Of a stretch of 64,000 nt of DNA, positions 27,701-43,200 are shown piece after piece. Origin of the DNA: Bathynomus jamesi (lineage: Eukaryota; Arthropoda; Malacostraca; Isopoda; Cirolanidae). Each line of letters opens with the position of its first letter. Positions within the stretch are counted from its first letter, which is position 1. A model generated the notes under the pieces. It saw only the letters and a list, made by a program, of their open reading frames with translations. It was not told the origin of the DNA and did not search any database. Made by a program: the position numbers and the translations under genes. Location: the NCBI GenBank assembly GCA_023014485.1, contig JAJOZX010000483.1:1-64000 (forward strand), read 5' to 3'.

Positions 27701-30236
27701 CTCTCTTAATTTGCAAGTCAATTCAATTCAATAATTTGAAAAAAATTGTAAACAAAAATACAAAATATTGTAAACAACATTTCACTCGAATGTACGCGAA
27801 GGTACGGTACTATTATGTTTGATACATAAAATAAAATTATTCTATACTAACTAATAGTGAAAATAACTGAAATTAACTGTGAATTAACTCTGTGACATTA
27901 ACTTCTGTGACATTAACTTCTGTGACAATTAACTTCTATGACAATTAACTTCTATGACAATTAACTTCTGTGACTTTTAACTCTGTGAAAATTAGTTTCA
28001 CTAAAAAAAATGTATCACTGGTGTCTGAAAGTTCACTGTGTTTTTTGTAAATTCTGACTTGATACTCATTATTAACTGTTAATAATACTGACTTTTCAAG
28101 TGTTTATAAATTTCTTAAAAAAAAACAACTCTGTACTTAATAAATTTCTACGGGGAAATCCTTGAGACGTGTCCTGAAGACGTCTTGCTGGCTACTTCTT
28201 GGATGAAAACCAGGCGTGGAGAACTTGTAGTCGTGACACACCGGTTCAAGGGTAATGTTACGAACTAGAAGTCGTGACACGCCGTCAAATGGTGGGTCGC
28301 CACTTGTTAAACTTTGGCTACAGACTCGCCAGACTGTTATGCCAATATCTTCTATGTGCTTGGGGTGCTAGTTTTTTATCCTGGGGCAGGGTCGCCAGAC
28401 TGTTAAGATCCTGGTAAAGAGTCGCCAGACTGTTTGACCCAATATCTTCTATGGTGCTTGGGTTATCTCGTATCGACGAGGCGCTCTTGTTTGGAGGCAG
28501 CAACGGACCTGTTTACTTGCAGTAGTTTCTTCTATACTACTCTCCGAGTTCTTCTTTAGTGGCTCGGAGGATTCTGAGAGGCTTATTAAATTTTTGAGGT
28601 TTCTCCCCGATTCTTCTTGTAACTTATCGGGAGATTCTAATGAGTAAGTTTTCTGAAGATAGCCCAACTCGAGGGGGAAAATAAAAAGTTTCTCTTACTG
28701 TAATTTACTTCTTAAAAATTTACAGGTAGTGGTCTGAATTTTACAGGGTTAGAGGTTCGACCTCTTTCGACCATGGCTCAGGCCGGAATCTAAAAAGTTA
28801 AGGAGGCAAGGGGCCTCTGCCCCCTCCCCGCAGCGAGGCTGCTAACAAGGGAGTCTCGTAGTAGTGACCAAAGAGGAGTCCCGTAATGAAGTGAAGTTCA
28901 TTTTACAAATACATGTATCATATAAACCTAAATGTTGGGGGAAGGCAGGTGAAGGTTAAGTTCCCCTTTTAAACACATGATCAGATGTTTGAAAGATTCC
29001 AAATAAAAATAAAAAAACTAAAAAAAAACTGATAGGATTTTTTTTGCCGAGTCTTCATTTCTGAAGGCGATATCATTTCATAGTAGTACATAAGTACAAT
29101 TTGAGTACACGATACTAGTACATTTTCGTTTGGGTTTATTACAATTATGATTGCAATTATGGTTACTTCACATTCGCTTATGATTGTCCATTACAGTTCT
29201 ATTAAAGTACATTCTTACATTATATATTAAGTCATTACATTCAATTACAGTTTCATTGAAGTACATTACAATTATTATTAATTACAGTTTCATTAAAGTA
29301 CATTACGTTATATTAAATTAAAGTATTACAGTTAATTACAATTAAACAGTTACAGTACTATAACTTTGTTTTGTTTTTACAGTATTTCATATTAATAGAC
29401 AATTAAGATGTTAGAAATATAATACAAAAGTACATGGGCACATACGGTATGGATTTATATCAAATAATATGTTATATTATGTTATAATATGTTATAAATT
29501 TGAATCAGAGCGAGAGATATTTATCTTAGAAGCGTTCGATTTTGCTGTGATTAGCGAATTCGAATCACTTACCTAAGCCATTTTCGAGTTCATTGCGGGG
29601 AGGTGATATAATAAAAATAAAAATAAAAAAATAATACGAGAACGTATTTGTGCGTTTTCGAACGAATGCATAAAGTTTTTGCGTTTCATAGACTGACACG
29701 AGTAAAAATGAATATTTAATAAATTTATATAGGATAATGGTCAAGATAAGATATGACGTATAGATGAATATGGTTGAATAATAATATTTATACTACATAA
29801 CACAACAAACATTATTAAAGAATTTACCATACATTGCATACTAGAGATATGATGAAGGGAAATTAATGACGGGAAAATGTGACGTCATAGTTATTGAATT
29901 TGTTACGTATAGTACAAATCATTATTAGGAAGATTTACAAAACGAATTAGAGACAAAGAGTGGATATTAATGACTAAGAAGTACAACTACGGGTTCCAAT
30001 CCTGTTATATGCAATGCGTATGCATAATCTAGGGTCGAGGGTGAGATGCAAGACAATCATAATTAATTATAATAAATTCTATAACAAATGGAAAATGGAT
30101 ACGACTAAACCATAGAAATGGTAGATCGTAGGGTTATGACACAAACAAAAGTAGAAAGCTACAAAAATTAAATTTTTATCCAAACTCGCGTTAAGCGATT
30201 TTGGTTCTTATGTAAAAATGAATATTGATTATTCAT
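24795..30236 (+). repeat. Array unit 6, longest, expanded minisatellite
   Basis: Eleven minisatellite copies (about 26787-27524) instead of the usual four, which accounts for the 450-bp excess length. From copy 4 on, CTT- and CAT-ending copies mostly alternate, suggesting expansion of a dimer of about 136 bp. The half before the minisatellite is almost perfect; the half after it has many small indels, such as loss of GA at 28254 and an extra T at 28513. Shares the CTGGGTGCAACCATC and TTGGAGGCAG variants with unit 9 and TAATGAGTAAG with unit 8. Confidence 0.95.
26787..27524 (+). repeat. Expanded 11-copy minisatellite in unit 6
   Basis: Eleven copies of the 68-bp repeat. Several are shortened (GTATTTTATAAATCCTGGGG near 27215; CTGGGCGTTGTCCC near 27427). 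From copy 4 on, CTTCTGAC and CATCTGAC junctions mostly alternate, so the expansion probably used two copies as one step. Confidence 0.95.
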
Positions 30237-33200
30237 TGTTCATTTTTACATTGCTCTCCCCTTTAAAATGATATGTATACAATAATATAATAGGGTACAA
30301 TTAATACAATAGAATTAAGAGAATAACATCCTAACTAATTCAAGTTAAATGACGAATTTTTCTTTACATTACAAATTTTTATACAGAACAAGTGAGTTCG
30401 GGTGGTTGGGTACAATGCAGAGTAATCACATCTTTAACATGACACTTGCTTACAAAATATAAAAAAATTCAAAGATTTAATACTTTAATTTAGACAAACA
30501 ATTAAGTTAGACAAACAATGATATTGTTAAATTTAAAAAAAAAAAAATATTTTTCTGTGGGAAAAATTACTACATAATGAGTAGTAGATAAAAGGGAAAA
30601 ACGTAAATCGTACAATCTATAAGCTAATTTTTATTGACTATTCTAGGTAAAAAATCGAATTACGTAATGGATGATGTATAGACCTGTGGTCTAGTGTGTA
30701 TTTGTGTGTATTAGTACAAAGTGTGTATCTTATAAGTTTGAGGGACAGATTAGCTGAGAGGATTGTTAAATTAACTGAATAAATGCCTGAGCAAAAATTT
30801 ATATATAGTAAGCAAAAATGCTTAAGACTATATAAATAGCATAGTTAGCACTTACACGCAATGAAATAGTTTATTGTGATATCCAATGATTTTAGCATAA
30901 GGTTTGTCTATATAGTATATATAGTGTGCATACATGCGTGTGTATGTGTAGGGATTTGGAAGGTTTTTGAATTAACAAAGTTTTAAAAATAATGTATAAT
31001 AATTTAAGATGGGTTTAGGGTTATAAAAATCTTTTAAGTTTAAGTCAATTATTGTTAAAATCTAATTGCAGGTAGTATTAATGATGGTGTATGCATACGA
31101 GTTTCATGTGAAAGTGGCTTGAAGTACAGAAAGAAAATGAATTCGAATATGTATCAAAAGTAATAGAATTCAACTAGGATTATCGATTTTACGTAATTAA
31201 ATCAGTTACACGTATATTAAGGTAATAAAAAGAAACGTACTTAGAGGACCTTACAATTAATGAAAGTAAATCTAGCGGTACTAAAAATTAAATTTTGAAG
31301 ATGGAATTAAATTCGACTAGTAACATTCCTAGCTATATATGAACTATATAACCATTAACATAAACCAGAAGTATCGGTACGATAACTGAATTAAGAAAAT
31401 TAAGAATACAAATTAAAAATAGAAATCAATTATGCATTTTAATGAACTAAACATATAGTATACTTAAAAATAAAAAACACAACTTAACATAAATTGAGGT
31501 TATGTTCCATAGTACCAAAGAGGAATTTACCATGGTTGAACCATTGCTCTGGTTGACAATGGGTTCAACTAGGGTTGGGTGTTAAAATAAAATAAAATTA
31601 AAAAACAAAGTTTGGAGTACTACATTCGGGGGGATTGAGTGACTAAGTAGGGGGTTATATGTCTGAAATTGACAATTTTTTTTTTTTTTTTAAAGAAAAG
31701 GGATTGCTTGTTACACTACTTAGAACAAAAATTAAAAGAGTTCAAACAAAACGGGGGGACGGCATGTTCCTCCCTATAGTAATTTAAAAAGGAAGTCATT
31801 GGACATGATTGATTAATTATTACACTATTACTGTTATCATATCATCATAAAAATTATAAAACTCGTTACAAACATTTGTAAAAACGGTTTTGGTTGCAAA
31901 CAATAAAATATGTCATTTTACCTATATATTTATATACGCAACAATGGCATGAAAAGAAAAGACAAATCGGTCAATTTCCTTCTTAAACAAAAAAAAAAAA
32001 TTAAACTAAAGACACAAACCGGTCAATTCAGGTTGAATTTAATTCTTTTACTAAAAAAAAAAAGGTTGAATTAAATTCTTAAATTACATTTTCTTAAATT
32101 AAATTCTCTTAAACTACAAAGAAAAAGTTGAATTCAATTGACTGCATTGGAATGACTTGGGACTTCAAAACTGACTTCTTCAAAGCTGACTTCTTCAAAC
32201 TGACTTCTTCAAAACTGACTTCTCTGACTTGAACTCTCATCAAGTATTTCTATAAATCTCTGGGGCGGTTGTCCCTCTTGGATGCAACCTATTGACTTGA
32301 ACTCTTATCAAGTATTTCTATAAATCTCTGGGGCGGTTGTCCCTCTTGGATGCAACCTTCTGACTTGAACTCTTATCAAGTATTTCTATAAATCTCTGGG
32401 GCGGTTGTCCCTCTGGATGCAACCATCTGACTTGAACTCTTATCAAGTATTTTTATAAATCTCTGGGGCGGTTGTCCCTCTTGGATGCAACCTTCTGAAT
32501 CTGAAAACTGATTTGCAACTTATTTGCAACTAAAACTGACTTGGAACTTACTTGCAACTGATTTGCAGCTGATTTGCAACTAAAACTGACTCGAAACTAC
32601 TTCGAGTATCTTGAAACTGAAACTGTCTAACTCGAAATCTATCAAGTAACTCTATAACTCTATAAACTCTCTGTAAACTCTCTCTCTTAATTTGCAAGTC
32701 AATTCAATTCAATAATTTGAAAAAAATTGTAAACAAAAATACAAAATATGTAAACAACATTTCACTCGAATGTACGCGAAGGTACGGTATATGTTTGATA
32801 CATAAAATAAAATTATTCTATACTAACTATAATAGTGAAAATAACTGTGAAATTAACTGTGACATTAACTCTGTGACATTAACTTCTGTGACATTAACTT
32901 CTGTGACAATTAACTTCTATGACAATTAACTTCTATGACAATTAACTTCTGTGACTTTTAACTCTGTGAAAATTAGTTTCACTAAAAAAAAATGTATCAC
33001 TGGTGTCTGAAATGTTCACTGTGTTTTTTGTAAATTCTGACTTGATACTCATTATTAACTGTTAATAATACTGACTTTTCAAGTGTTTATAAATTTCTTA
33101 AAAAAAAACAACTCTGTACTTAATAAAATTTCTACGGGGAAATCCTTGAGACGTGTCCTGAAGACGTCTTGCTGGCTACTTCTTGGATGAAAACCAGGCG

Positions 33201-35215
33201 TGGAGAACTTGTAGTCGTGACACACCGGTTCAAGGGTAGATGTTACGAACTAGAAGTCGTGACACGCCGTCAAATGGTGGGTCGCCACTTGTTAAACTCT
33301 TGGCTACAGACTCGCCAGACTGTTATGCCAATATCTTCTATGTGCTTGGGGTGCTAGTTTTTTATCCTGGGGCAGGGTCGCCAGACTGTTAAGATCCTGG
33401 TAAAGAGTCGCCAGACTGTTTGACCCAATATCTTCTATGGTGCTTGGGTTATCTCGTATCGACGAGGCGCTCTTGTTTGAAGGCAGCAACGGACCTGTTA
33501 CTTGCAGTAGTTTCTTCTATACTACTCTCCGAGTCTTCTTTAGTGGCTCGGAGGATTCTGAGAGGCTTATTAAATTCTTTGAGGTTTCTCCCCGATTCTT
33601 CTTGTAACTTATCGGGAGATTCTAATGACTAAGTTTTCTGAAGATAGCCCAACTCGAAGGGGAAAATAAAAAGTTTCTCTTACTGTAATTACTTCTTAAA
33701 AATTACAGGTAGTGGTCTGAATTTTACAGGGTAGAGGTTCGACCTCTTTCGACCATGGCTCAGGCCGGAATCTAAAAAGTTAAGGAGGCAAGGGGCCTCT
33801 GCCCCCTCCCCGCAGCGAGGCTGCTAACAAGGGAGTCTCGTAGTAGTGACCAAAGAGGAGTCCCGTAATGAAGTGAAGTTCATTTTACAAATACATGTAT
33901 CATATAAACCTAAATGTTGGGGGAAGGCAGTTGAAGGTTAAGTTCCCCCCTTTAAAACACATGATCAGATGTTTGAAAGATTCCAAATAAAAATAAAAAA
34001 ACAAAAAAAAACTAATCATATTTTTTTTGCCGAGTCTTCATTTCTGAAGGCGATATCATTTCATAGTAGTACCTAAGTACAATTTGAGTACACGACTGAG
34101 TACATTTTCGTTTGGGTTTATTACAATTATGATTGCAATTATGGGTTACTTCACATTCGCTTATGATTGTCCATTACAGTTCTATTAAAGTACATTCTTA
34201 CATTATATATTAAGTCATTACATTCAATTACAGTTTCATTGAAGTACATTACAAATTATTATTAATTACAGTTTCATTAAAGTACATTACGTTATATTAA
34301 ATTAAAGTATTACAGTTAATTACAATTAAACAGTTACAGTACTATAACTTTGTTTTGTTTTTACAGTATTTCATATTAATAGACAATTAAGATGTTAGAA
34401 ATAATACAAAGTACATGGGCACATACGGTATGGATTTATATCAACATAATATGTTATATTATGTTATAATATGTTATAAATTTGAATCAGAGCGAGAGAT
34501 TTATCTTAGAAGCGTTCGATTTTGCTGTGATTAGCGAATTCGATCACTTACCTAAGCATTTTCGAGTTCATTGCGGGAGGTGATATAATAAAAAATAAAA
34601 AAATAAAAATAATACGAGAACGTATTTGTGCGTTTTCGAACGAATGCATAAAGTTTTGCGTTTCATAGACTGACACGAGTAAAAATGAATATTTAATAAA
34701 ATTTATATAGGATAATGGTCAAGATAAGATATGGACGTATAGATGAATATGGTTGAATAATAATATTTATACTACATAACACAACAACATTATTATTAAA
34801 GAATTTACCATACATTGCATACTAGAGATATGATGAAGGGAAATTAATGACGGGAAAATGTGACGTCATAGTTATTGAATTTGTACGTATAGTACAATCA
34901 TTATTAGGAAGATTTACAAGAACGAATTAGAGACAAAGAGTGGATATTAATGACTAAGAAGTACAACTACGGGTTCCAATCCTGTTATATGCAATGCGTA
35001 TGCATAATCTAGGGTCGAGGGTGAGATGCAAGACAATCATAATTAATTATAATAAATTCTATAACAAATGGAAAATGGATACGACTAAACCATAGAAATG
35101 GTAGATCGTAGGGTTATGACACAAACAAAAGTAGAAAGCTACAAAATTAAATTTTTATCCAAACTCGCGTTAAGCGATTTTGGTTCTTATGTAAAAATGA
35201 ATATTGATTATTCAT
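30237..35215 (+). repeat. Array unit 7
   Basis: Four minisatellite copies (about 32225-32498). Differs from unit 1 by a 4-nt loss near 32789 (GGTACGGTATATG) and a one-base loss near 33533 in the loop side of the CTCCGAG hairpin. Confidence 0.95.
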
Positions 35216-38200
35216 TGTTCATTTTTACATTGCTCTCCCCTTTAAAATGATATGTATACAATAATATAATAGGGTACAATTAATACAATAGAATTAAGAG
35301 AATAACATCCTAACTAATTCAAGTTAAATGACGAATTTTTCTTTACATTACAAATTTTTATACAGAACAAGTGAGTTCGGGTGGTTGGGTACAATGCAGA
35401 GTAATCACATCTTTAACATGACACTTGCTTACAAAATATAAAAAATTCAAAGATTTAATACTTTAATTTAGACAAACAATTAAGTTAGACAAACAATGAT
35501 ATTGTTAAATTTAAAAAAAAAAATATTTTTCTGTGGGAAAAATTACATACATAATGAGTAGTAGATAAAAGGGAAAAACGTAAATCGTACAATCTATAAG
35601 CTAATTTTTATTGACTATTCTAGGTAAAAAATCGAATTACGTAATGGATGATGTATAGACCTGTGGTCTAGTGTGTATTTGTGTGTATTAGGTACAAAGT
35701 GTGTATCTTATAAGTTTGAGGGACAGATTAGCTGAGAGGATTGTTAAATTAACTGAATAAATGCCTGAGCAAAAATTTATATATAGTAAGCAAAAATGCT
35801 TAAGACTATATAAATAGCATAGTTAGCACTTACACGCAATGAAATAGTTTATTGTGATATCCAATGATTTTAGCATAAGGTTTGTCTATATAGTATATAT
35901 AGTGTGCATACATGCGTGTGTATGTGTAGGGATTTGGAAGGTTTTTGAATTAACAAAGTTTTAAAAATAATGTATAATAATTTAAGATGGGTTTAGGGTT
36001 ATAAAATCTTTTAAGTTTAAGTCAATTATTGTTAAAATCTAATTGCAGGTAGTATTAATGATGGTGTATGCATACGAGTTTCATGTGAAAGTGGCTTGAA
36101 GTACAGAAAGAAAATGAATTCGAATATGTATCAAAAGTAATAGAATTCAACTAGGATTATCGATTTTACGTAATTAAATCAGTTACACGTATATTAAGGT
36201 AATAAAAAGAAACGTACTTAGAGGACCTTACAATTAATGAAAGTAAATCTAGCGGTACTAAAATTAAATTTTGAAGATGGAATTAAATTCGACTAGTAAC
36301 ATTCCTAGCTATATATGAACTATATAACCATTAACATAAACCAGAAGTATCGGTACGATAATTGAATTAAGAAAATTAAGAATACAAATTAAAAATAGAA
36401 ATCAATTATGCATTTTAATGAACTAAACATATAGTATACTTAAAAATAAAAAACACAACTTAACATAAATTGAGGTTATGTTCCATAGTACCAAAGAGGA
36501 ATTTACCATGGTTGAACCATTGCTCTGGTTGACAATGGGTTCAACTAGGGTTGGGGTGTTAAAATAAAATAAAATTAAAAACAAAGTTTGGAGTACTACA
36601 TTCGGGGGATTGAGTGACTAAGTAGGGGGTTATATGTCTGAAATTGACAAATTTTTTTTTTTTTTTAAAGAAAAGGGATTGCTTGTTACACTACTTAGAA
36701 CAAAAATTAAAAGAGTTCAAACAAAACGGGGGGACGGCATGTTCCTCCCTATAGTAATTTAAAAGGAAGTCATTGGACATGATTGATTAATTATTACACT
36801 ATTACTGTTATCATATAATCATAAAAATTATAAAACTCGTTACAAACATTTGTAAAACGGTTTTGGTTGCAAACAATAAAATATGTCATTTTACCTATAT
36901 ATTTATAGCGCAACAATGGCATGAAAAGAAAAGACAAATCGGTCAATTTCCTTCTTACAAAAAAAAAAAAAATTAAACTAAAGACACAAACCGGTCAATT
37001 CAGGTTGAATTTAATTCTTTTACAAAAAAAAAAGGTTGAATTAAATTCTTAAATTACATTTTCTTAAATTAAATTCTCTTAAACTACAAAGAAAAAGTTG
37101 AATTCAATTGACTGCATGGAATGACTTGGACTTTAAAACTGACTTCTTCAAACTGACTTCTTCAAAACTGACTTCTTCAAATGAATTCTCTGACTGAACT
37201 CTATCAAGTATTTCAATCTCTGGGGCGGTTGTCCCTCTTGGATGCTATTGACTTGAACTCTTATCAAGTATTTCTATAAATCTCTGGGCGGTTGTCCCTC
37301 TTGGATCAACCTTCTGACTTGAACTCTTATCAAGTATTTCTATAAATCTCTGGGGCGGTTGTCCCTCTGGATGCAACCATCTGACTTGAACTCTTATCAA
37401 GTATTTTTATAAATCTCTGGGGCGGTTGTCCCTCTTGGATGCAACCTTCTGACTTGAACTCTTATCAAGTATTTCTATAAATCTCTGGGGCGGTTGTCCT
37501 CTGGGATGCAACCATCTGACTTGAACTATTATCAAGTATTTTTTATAATCTCTGGGGCGGTTGTCCCTCTTGGATGCAACCTTCTGAATCTGAAAACTGA
37601 TTTGAAACTTATTTGCAACTAAAACTGACTTGGAACTACTTGCAACTGATTTGCAACTAAAATGACCGAAACTACTTCGAGTATCTTGAAACTGAAACTG
37701 TCTAACTCGAAATCTATCAAGTAACTCTATAACTCTATAAACTCTCTGTAAACTCTCTCTCTTAATTTGCAAGTCAATTCAATTCAATAATTTGGAAAAA
37801 AATTGTAAACAAAAATACAAAATATGTAAACAAAATTTCACTCGAATGTACGCGAAGGTACGGTACTATTATGTTTGATACATAAAATAAAATTATTATA
37901 CTAACTATAATAGTGAAAATAACTGTGAAAATTAACTGTGAAATTAACTCTGTGACATTAACTCAGTGACATTAACTTCTGTGACAATTAACTTCTATGA
38001 CAATTAACTTCTATGACAATTAACTTCTGTGACTTTTAACTCTGTGAAAATTAGTTTCACTAAAAAAAAATGTATCACTGGTGTCTGAAATGTTCACTGT
38101 GTTTTTTGTAAATTCTGACTTGATACTCATTATTAACTGTTAATAATACTGATTTTTCAAGTGTTTATAAATTTCTTAAAAAAAAACAACTCTGTACTTA

Positions 38201-40275
38201 ATAAAATTTCTACGGGGAAATCCTTGAGACGTGTCCTGAAGACGTCTTGCTGGCTACTTCTTGGATGAAAAACCAGGCGTGGAGAACTTGTAGTCGTGAC
38301 ACACGGTTCAAGGGTAGATGTTACGAACTAGAAGTCGTGACACGCCGTCAAATGGTGGGTCGCCACTTGTTAAACTCTTGGCTACAGACTCGCCAGACTG
38401 TTATGCCAATATCTTCTATGTGCTTGGGGTGCTAGTTTTTTATCCTGGGGCAGGGTCGCCAGACTGTTAGATCCTGGTAAAGAGTCGCCAGACTGTTTGA
38501 CCCAATATCTTCTATGGTGCTTGGGTTATCTCGTATCGACGAGGCGCTCTGTTTGAAGGCAGCAACGGACCTGTTACTTGCAGTAGTTTCTTCTATACTA
38601 CTCTCGAGTTCTTCTTAGTGGCTCGGAGGATGAGAGGCTTATTAAATTCTTTGAGGTTTCTCCCCGATTCTTCTTGTAACTTATCGGGGATTCTAATGAG
38701 TAAGTTTTCTGAAGATAGCCCAACTCGAGGGGAAAATAAAAAGTTTCTCTTACTGTAATTTACTTCTTAAAAATTTACAGGTAGTGGTCTGAATTTTACA
38801 GGGGTAGAGGTTCGACCTCTTTCGACCATGGCTCAGGCCGGAATCTAAAAAGTTAAGGAGGCAAGGGGCCTCTGCCCCTCCCCGCAGCGAGGCTGCTAAC
38901 AAGGGAGTCTCGTAGTAGTGACCAAAGAGGAGTCCCGTAATGAAGTGAAGTTCATTTTACAAATACATGTATCATATAAACTAAATGTTGGGGGAAGGCA
39001 GTTGAAGGTTAAGTTCCCCCCTTTTAAACACATGATCAGATGTTTGAAAGATTCCAATAAAAATAAAAAAAATAAAAAAAACTAATCATATTTTTTTTTG
39101 CCGAGTCTTCATTTCTGAAGGCGATATCATTTCATAGTAGTACCTAAGTACAATTTGAGTACACGACTGAGTACATTTTCGTTTGGGTTTATTACAATTA
39201 TGATTGCCAATTATGGTTACTTCACATTCGCTTATGATTGTCCATTACAGTTCTATTAAAGTACATTCTTAACATTATATATTAAGTCATTACATTCAAT
39301 TACAGTTTCATTGAAGACTACATTACAAGTTATTATTAATTACAGTTTCATTAAAGTACATTACGTTATATTAAATTAAAGTATTACAGTTAATTACATT
39401 AACAGTTACGTACTAACTTTGTTTTGTTTTTACAGTATTTCATATTAAAGACAATTAAGATGTTAGAAATATAATACAAAGTACATGGGCACATACGGTA
39501 TGGATTTATATCAACAATATGTTATATTATGTTATAATATGTTATAAATTTGAATCAGAGCGAGGAGATTTATCTTAGAAGCGTTCGATTTTGCTGTGAT
39601 TAGCGAATTCGATCACTTACCTAAGCATTTTCGAGTTCATTGCGGGAGGTGATATAATAAAAAATAAAAATAAAAAAAATACGAGAACGTATTTGTGCGT
39701 TTTCGAAACGAATGCATAAAGTTTGCGTTTCAAGACTGACACGAGTAAAAATGAATAATTTAAAATTTATATAGGATAATGGTCAAGATAAGATATGGAC
39801 GTATAGATGAATAGTTGAATAATAATATTATATACTACATAACACAACAACATTATTATTAAAGAATTTACCATACATTGCATACTAGAGATATGATGAA
39901 GGGAAATTAATGACGGGAAAATGTGACGTCATAGTTATTGAATTTGTACGTATAGTACAAATCATTATTAGGAAGATTTACAAGAACGAATTAGAGACAA
40001 AGAGTGGATATTAATGACTAAGAAGTACAACTACGGGTTCCAATCCTGTTATATGCAATGCGTATGCAAATCTAGGGTCGAGGGTGAGATGCAAGACAAT
40101 CATAATTAATTATAATAAATTCTATAACAAATGGAAATGGATACGACTAAACCATAGAAATGGTAGATCGTAGGGTATGACACAACAAAAGTAGAAAGCT
40201 ACAAAATTAAATTTTTATCCAAACTCGCGTTAAGCGATTTTGGTTCTTATGTAAAAAATGAATATTGATTATCAT
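35216..40275 (+). repeat. Array unit 8, indel-rich
   Basis: Six minisatellite copies (about 37190-37588), the first damaged. From about 36,770 onwards there are dozens of one- and two-base differences, mostly deletions and not confined to homopolymers, continuing into the first 1.4 kb of unit 9. Shares TAATGAGTAAG with unit 6. Confidence 0.95.
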
Positions 40276-43200
40276 TGTTCATTTTTACATTGCTCTCCCC
40301 TTTAAAATGATATGTATACAATAATATAATAGGGTACAATTAATACAATAGAATTAAGAGAATAACATCCAAACTAATTCAAGTTAAATGACGAATTTTT
40401 CTTTACATTACAAATTTTTATACAGAACAAGGAGAGTTCGGGTGGTTGGGTACAATGCAGAGTAATCACATCTTAACATGACACTTGCTTACAAAATATA
40501 AAAAAATTCAAAGATTTAATACTTTAATTTAGACAAACAATAAGTTAGACAAACAATGATATTGTTAAATTTAAAAAAAAAAAAATATTTTTCTGTGGGA
40601 AAAATTACATACATAATGAGTAGTAGATAAAAGGGAAAAAACGTAAATCGTATACAATCTATAAGCTAATTTTATTGACTATTCTAGGTAAAAAAATCGA
40701 ATTACGTAATGGATGATGTATAGACCTGTGGTCTAGTGTGTATTTGTGTGTATTAGGTACAAAGTGTGTATCTTATAAGTTTGAGGACAGATTAGCTGAG
40801 AGGATTGTTAAATTAACTGAATAAATGCCTGAGCAAAAATTTATATATAGTAAGCAAAAATGCTTAAGACTATATAAATAGCATAGTTAGCACTTACACG
40901 CAATGAAATAGTTTATTGTGATATCCAATGATTTTAGCATAAGGTTTGTCTATATAGTATATATAGTGTGCATACATGCGTGTGTATGTGTAGGGATTTG
41001 GAGGTTTTTGAATAACAAAGTTTTAAAAATAATGTATAATAATTTAAGATGGGTTTAGGGTTATAAAATCTTTTAAGTTTAAGTCAATTATTGTTAAAAT
41101 CTAATTGCAGGTAGTATTAATGATGGTGTATGCATACGAGTTTCATGTGAAAGTGGCTTGAAGTACAGAAAGAAAATGAATTCGAATATGTATCAAAAGT
41201 AATAGAATTCAACTAGGATTATCGATTTACGTAATTAAATCAGTACACGTTATTAAGGTAATAAAAAAGAAACGTACTTAGAGGACCTTACAATAATGAA
41301 AGTAAATCTAGCGGTACTAAAAATTAAATTTTGAAGATGGAATTAAATTCGACTAGTAACATTCCTAGCTATATATGAACTAATAACCATTAACATAAAC
41401 CAGAGTATCGGTACGATAACTGAATTAAGAAAATTAAGAATACAAATTAAAAATAGAAATCAATTATGCATTTAATGAACTAAACATATAGTATACTTAA
41501 AAATAAAAAAACACAACTTAACATAAATTGAGGTTATGTTCCATAGTACCAAAGAGGAATTTACCATGGTTGAACCATTGCTCTGGTTGACAATGGGTTC
41601 AACTAGGGTTGGGGTGTTAAATAAAATAAAATTAAAAAACAAAGTTTGGAGTACTACATTCGGGGGGATTGAGTGACTAAGTAGGGGGTTATATGTCTGA
41701 AATTGACAAATTTTTTTTTTTTTTTTAAAGAAAAGGGATTGCTTGTTACACTACTTAGAACAAAAATTAAAAGAGTTCAAACAAAACGGGGGGGACGGCA
41801 TGTTCCTCCCTATAGTAATTTAAAAAGGAAGTCATTGGACATGATTGATTAATTATTACACTATTACTGTTATCATATAATCATAAAAATTATAAAACTC
41901 GTTACAAACATTTGTAAAAACGGTTTTGGTTGCAAACAATAAAATATGTCATTTTACCTATATATTTATATACGCAACAATGGCATGAAAAGAAAAGACA
42001 AATCGGTCAATTTCCTTCTTACAACAAAAAAAAAAAATTAAACTAAAGACACAAACGGTCAATTCAGGTTGAATTAATTCTTTTACTGAAAAAAAAAGGT
42101 TGAATTAAATTCTTAAATTACCATTTCTTAAAATTAAATTCTCTTAAACTACAAAGAAAAAGTTGAATTCAATTGACTGCATTGGAATGACTTGGTACTT
42201 TAAAACTGACTTCTTCAAAGCTGACTTCTTCAAAACTGACTTCTTCAAAACTGACTTCTCTGACTTGAACTTATCAAGTATTTCTATAATCTCTGCGGGG
42301 CGGTTGTCCTCTTGGATGCAACCTTCTGACTTGAACTCTTATCAAGTATTTCTATAAATCTCTGGGGCGGTTGTCCCTCTGGATGCAACCTTCTGACTTG
42401 AACTCTTATCAAGTATTTATAAATCTCTGGGGCGGTTGTCCCTCTGGATGCAACCATCTGACTTGAACTCTTATCAAGTATTTTTATAAATCTCTGGGGC
42501 GGTTGTCCCTCTTGGATGCAACCTTCTGACTTGAACTCTTATCAAGTATTTCTATAAATCTCTGGGGCGGTTGTCCCTCTGGGTGCAACCATCTGACTTG
42601 AACTCTTATCAAGTATTTTTATAAATCTCTGGGGCGGTTGTCCCTCTTGGATGCAACCTTCTGAATCTGAAAACTGATTTGCAACTTATTTGCAACTAAA
42701 ACTGACTTGGAACTTACTTGCAACTGATTTGCAACTAAAACTGACTCGAAACTACTTCGAGTATCTTGAAACTGAAACTGTCTAACTCGAAATCTATCAA
42801 GTAACTCTATAACTCTATAAACTCTCTGTAAACTCTCTCTCTTAATTTGCAAGTCAATTCAATTCAATAATTTGAAAAAAATTGTAAACAAAAATACAAA
42901 ATATGTAAACAACATTTCACTCGAATGTACGCGAAGGTACGGTACTATTATGTTTGATACATAAAATAAAATTATTCTATACTAACTAATAGTGAAAATA
43001 ACTGAAATTAACTCTGTGAAATTAACTCTGTGACATTAACTGTGACATTAACTTCTGTGACAACTTCTGTCAATTAACTTCTATGACAATTAACTTCTAT
43101 GACAATTAACTTCTGTGACTTTTAACTCTGTGAAAATTAGTTTCACTAAAAAAAAATGTATCACTGGTGTCTGAAATGTTCACTGTGTTTTTTGTAAATT

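Noticed and set aside
37407..37772. 121-codon minus-strand frame across the minisatellite of unit 8
   Set aside because: It is a translation of the repeats and exists only because of indels in that unit.
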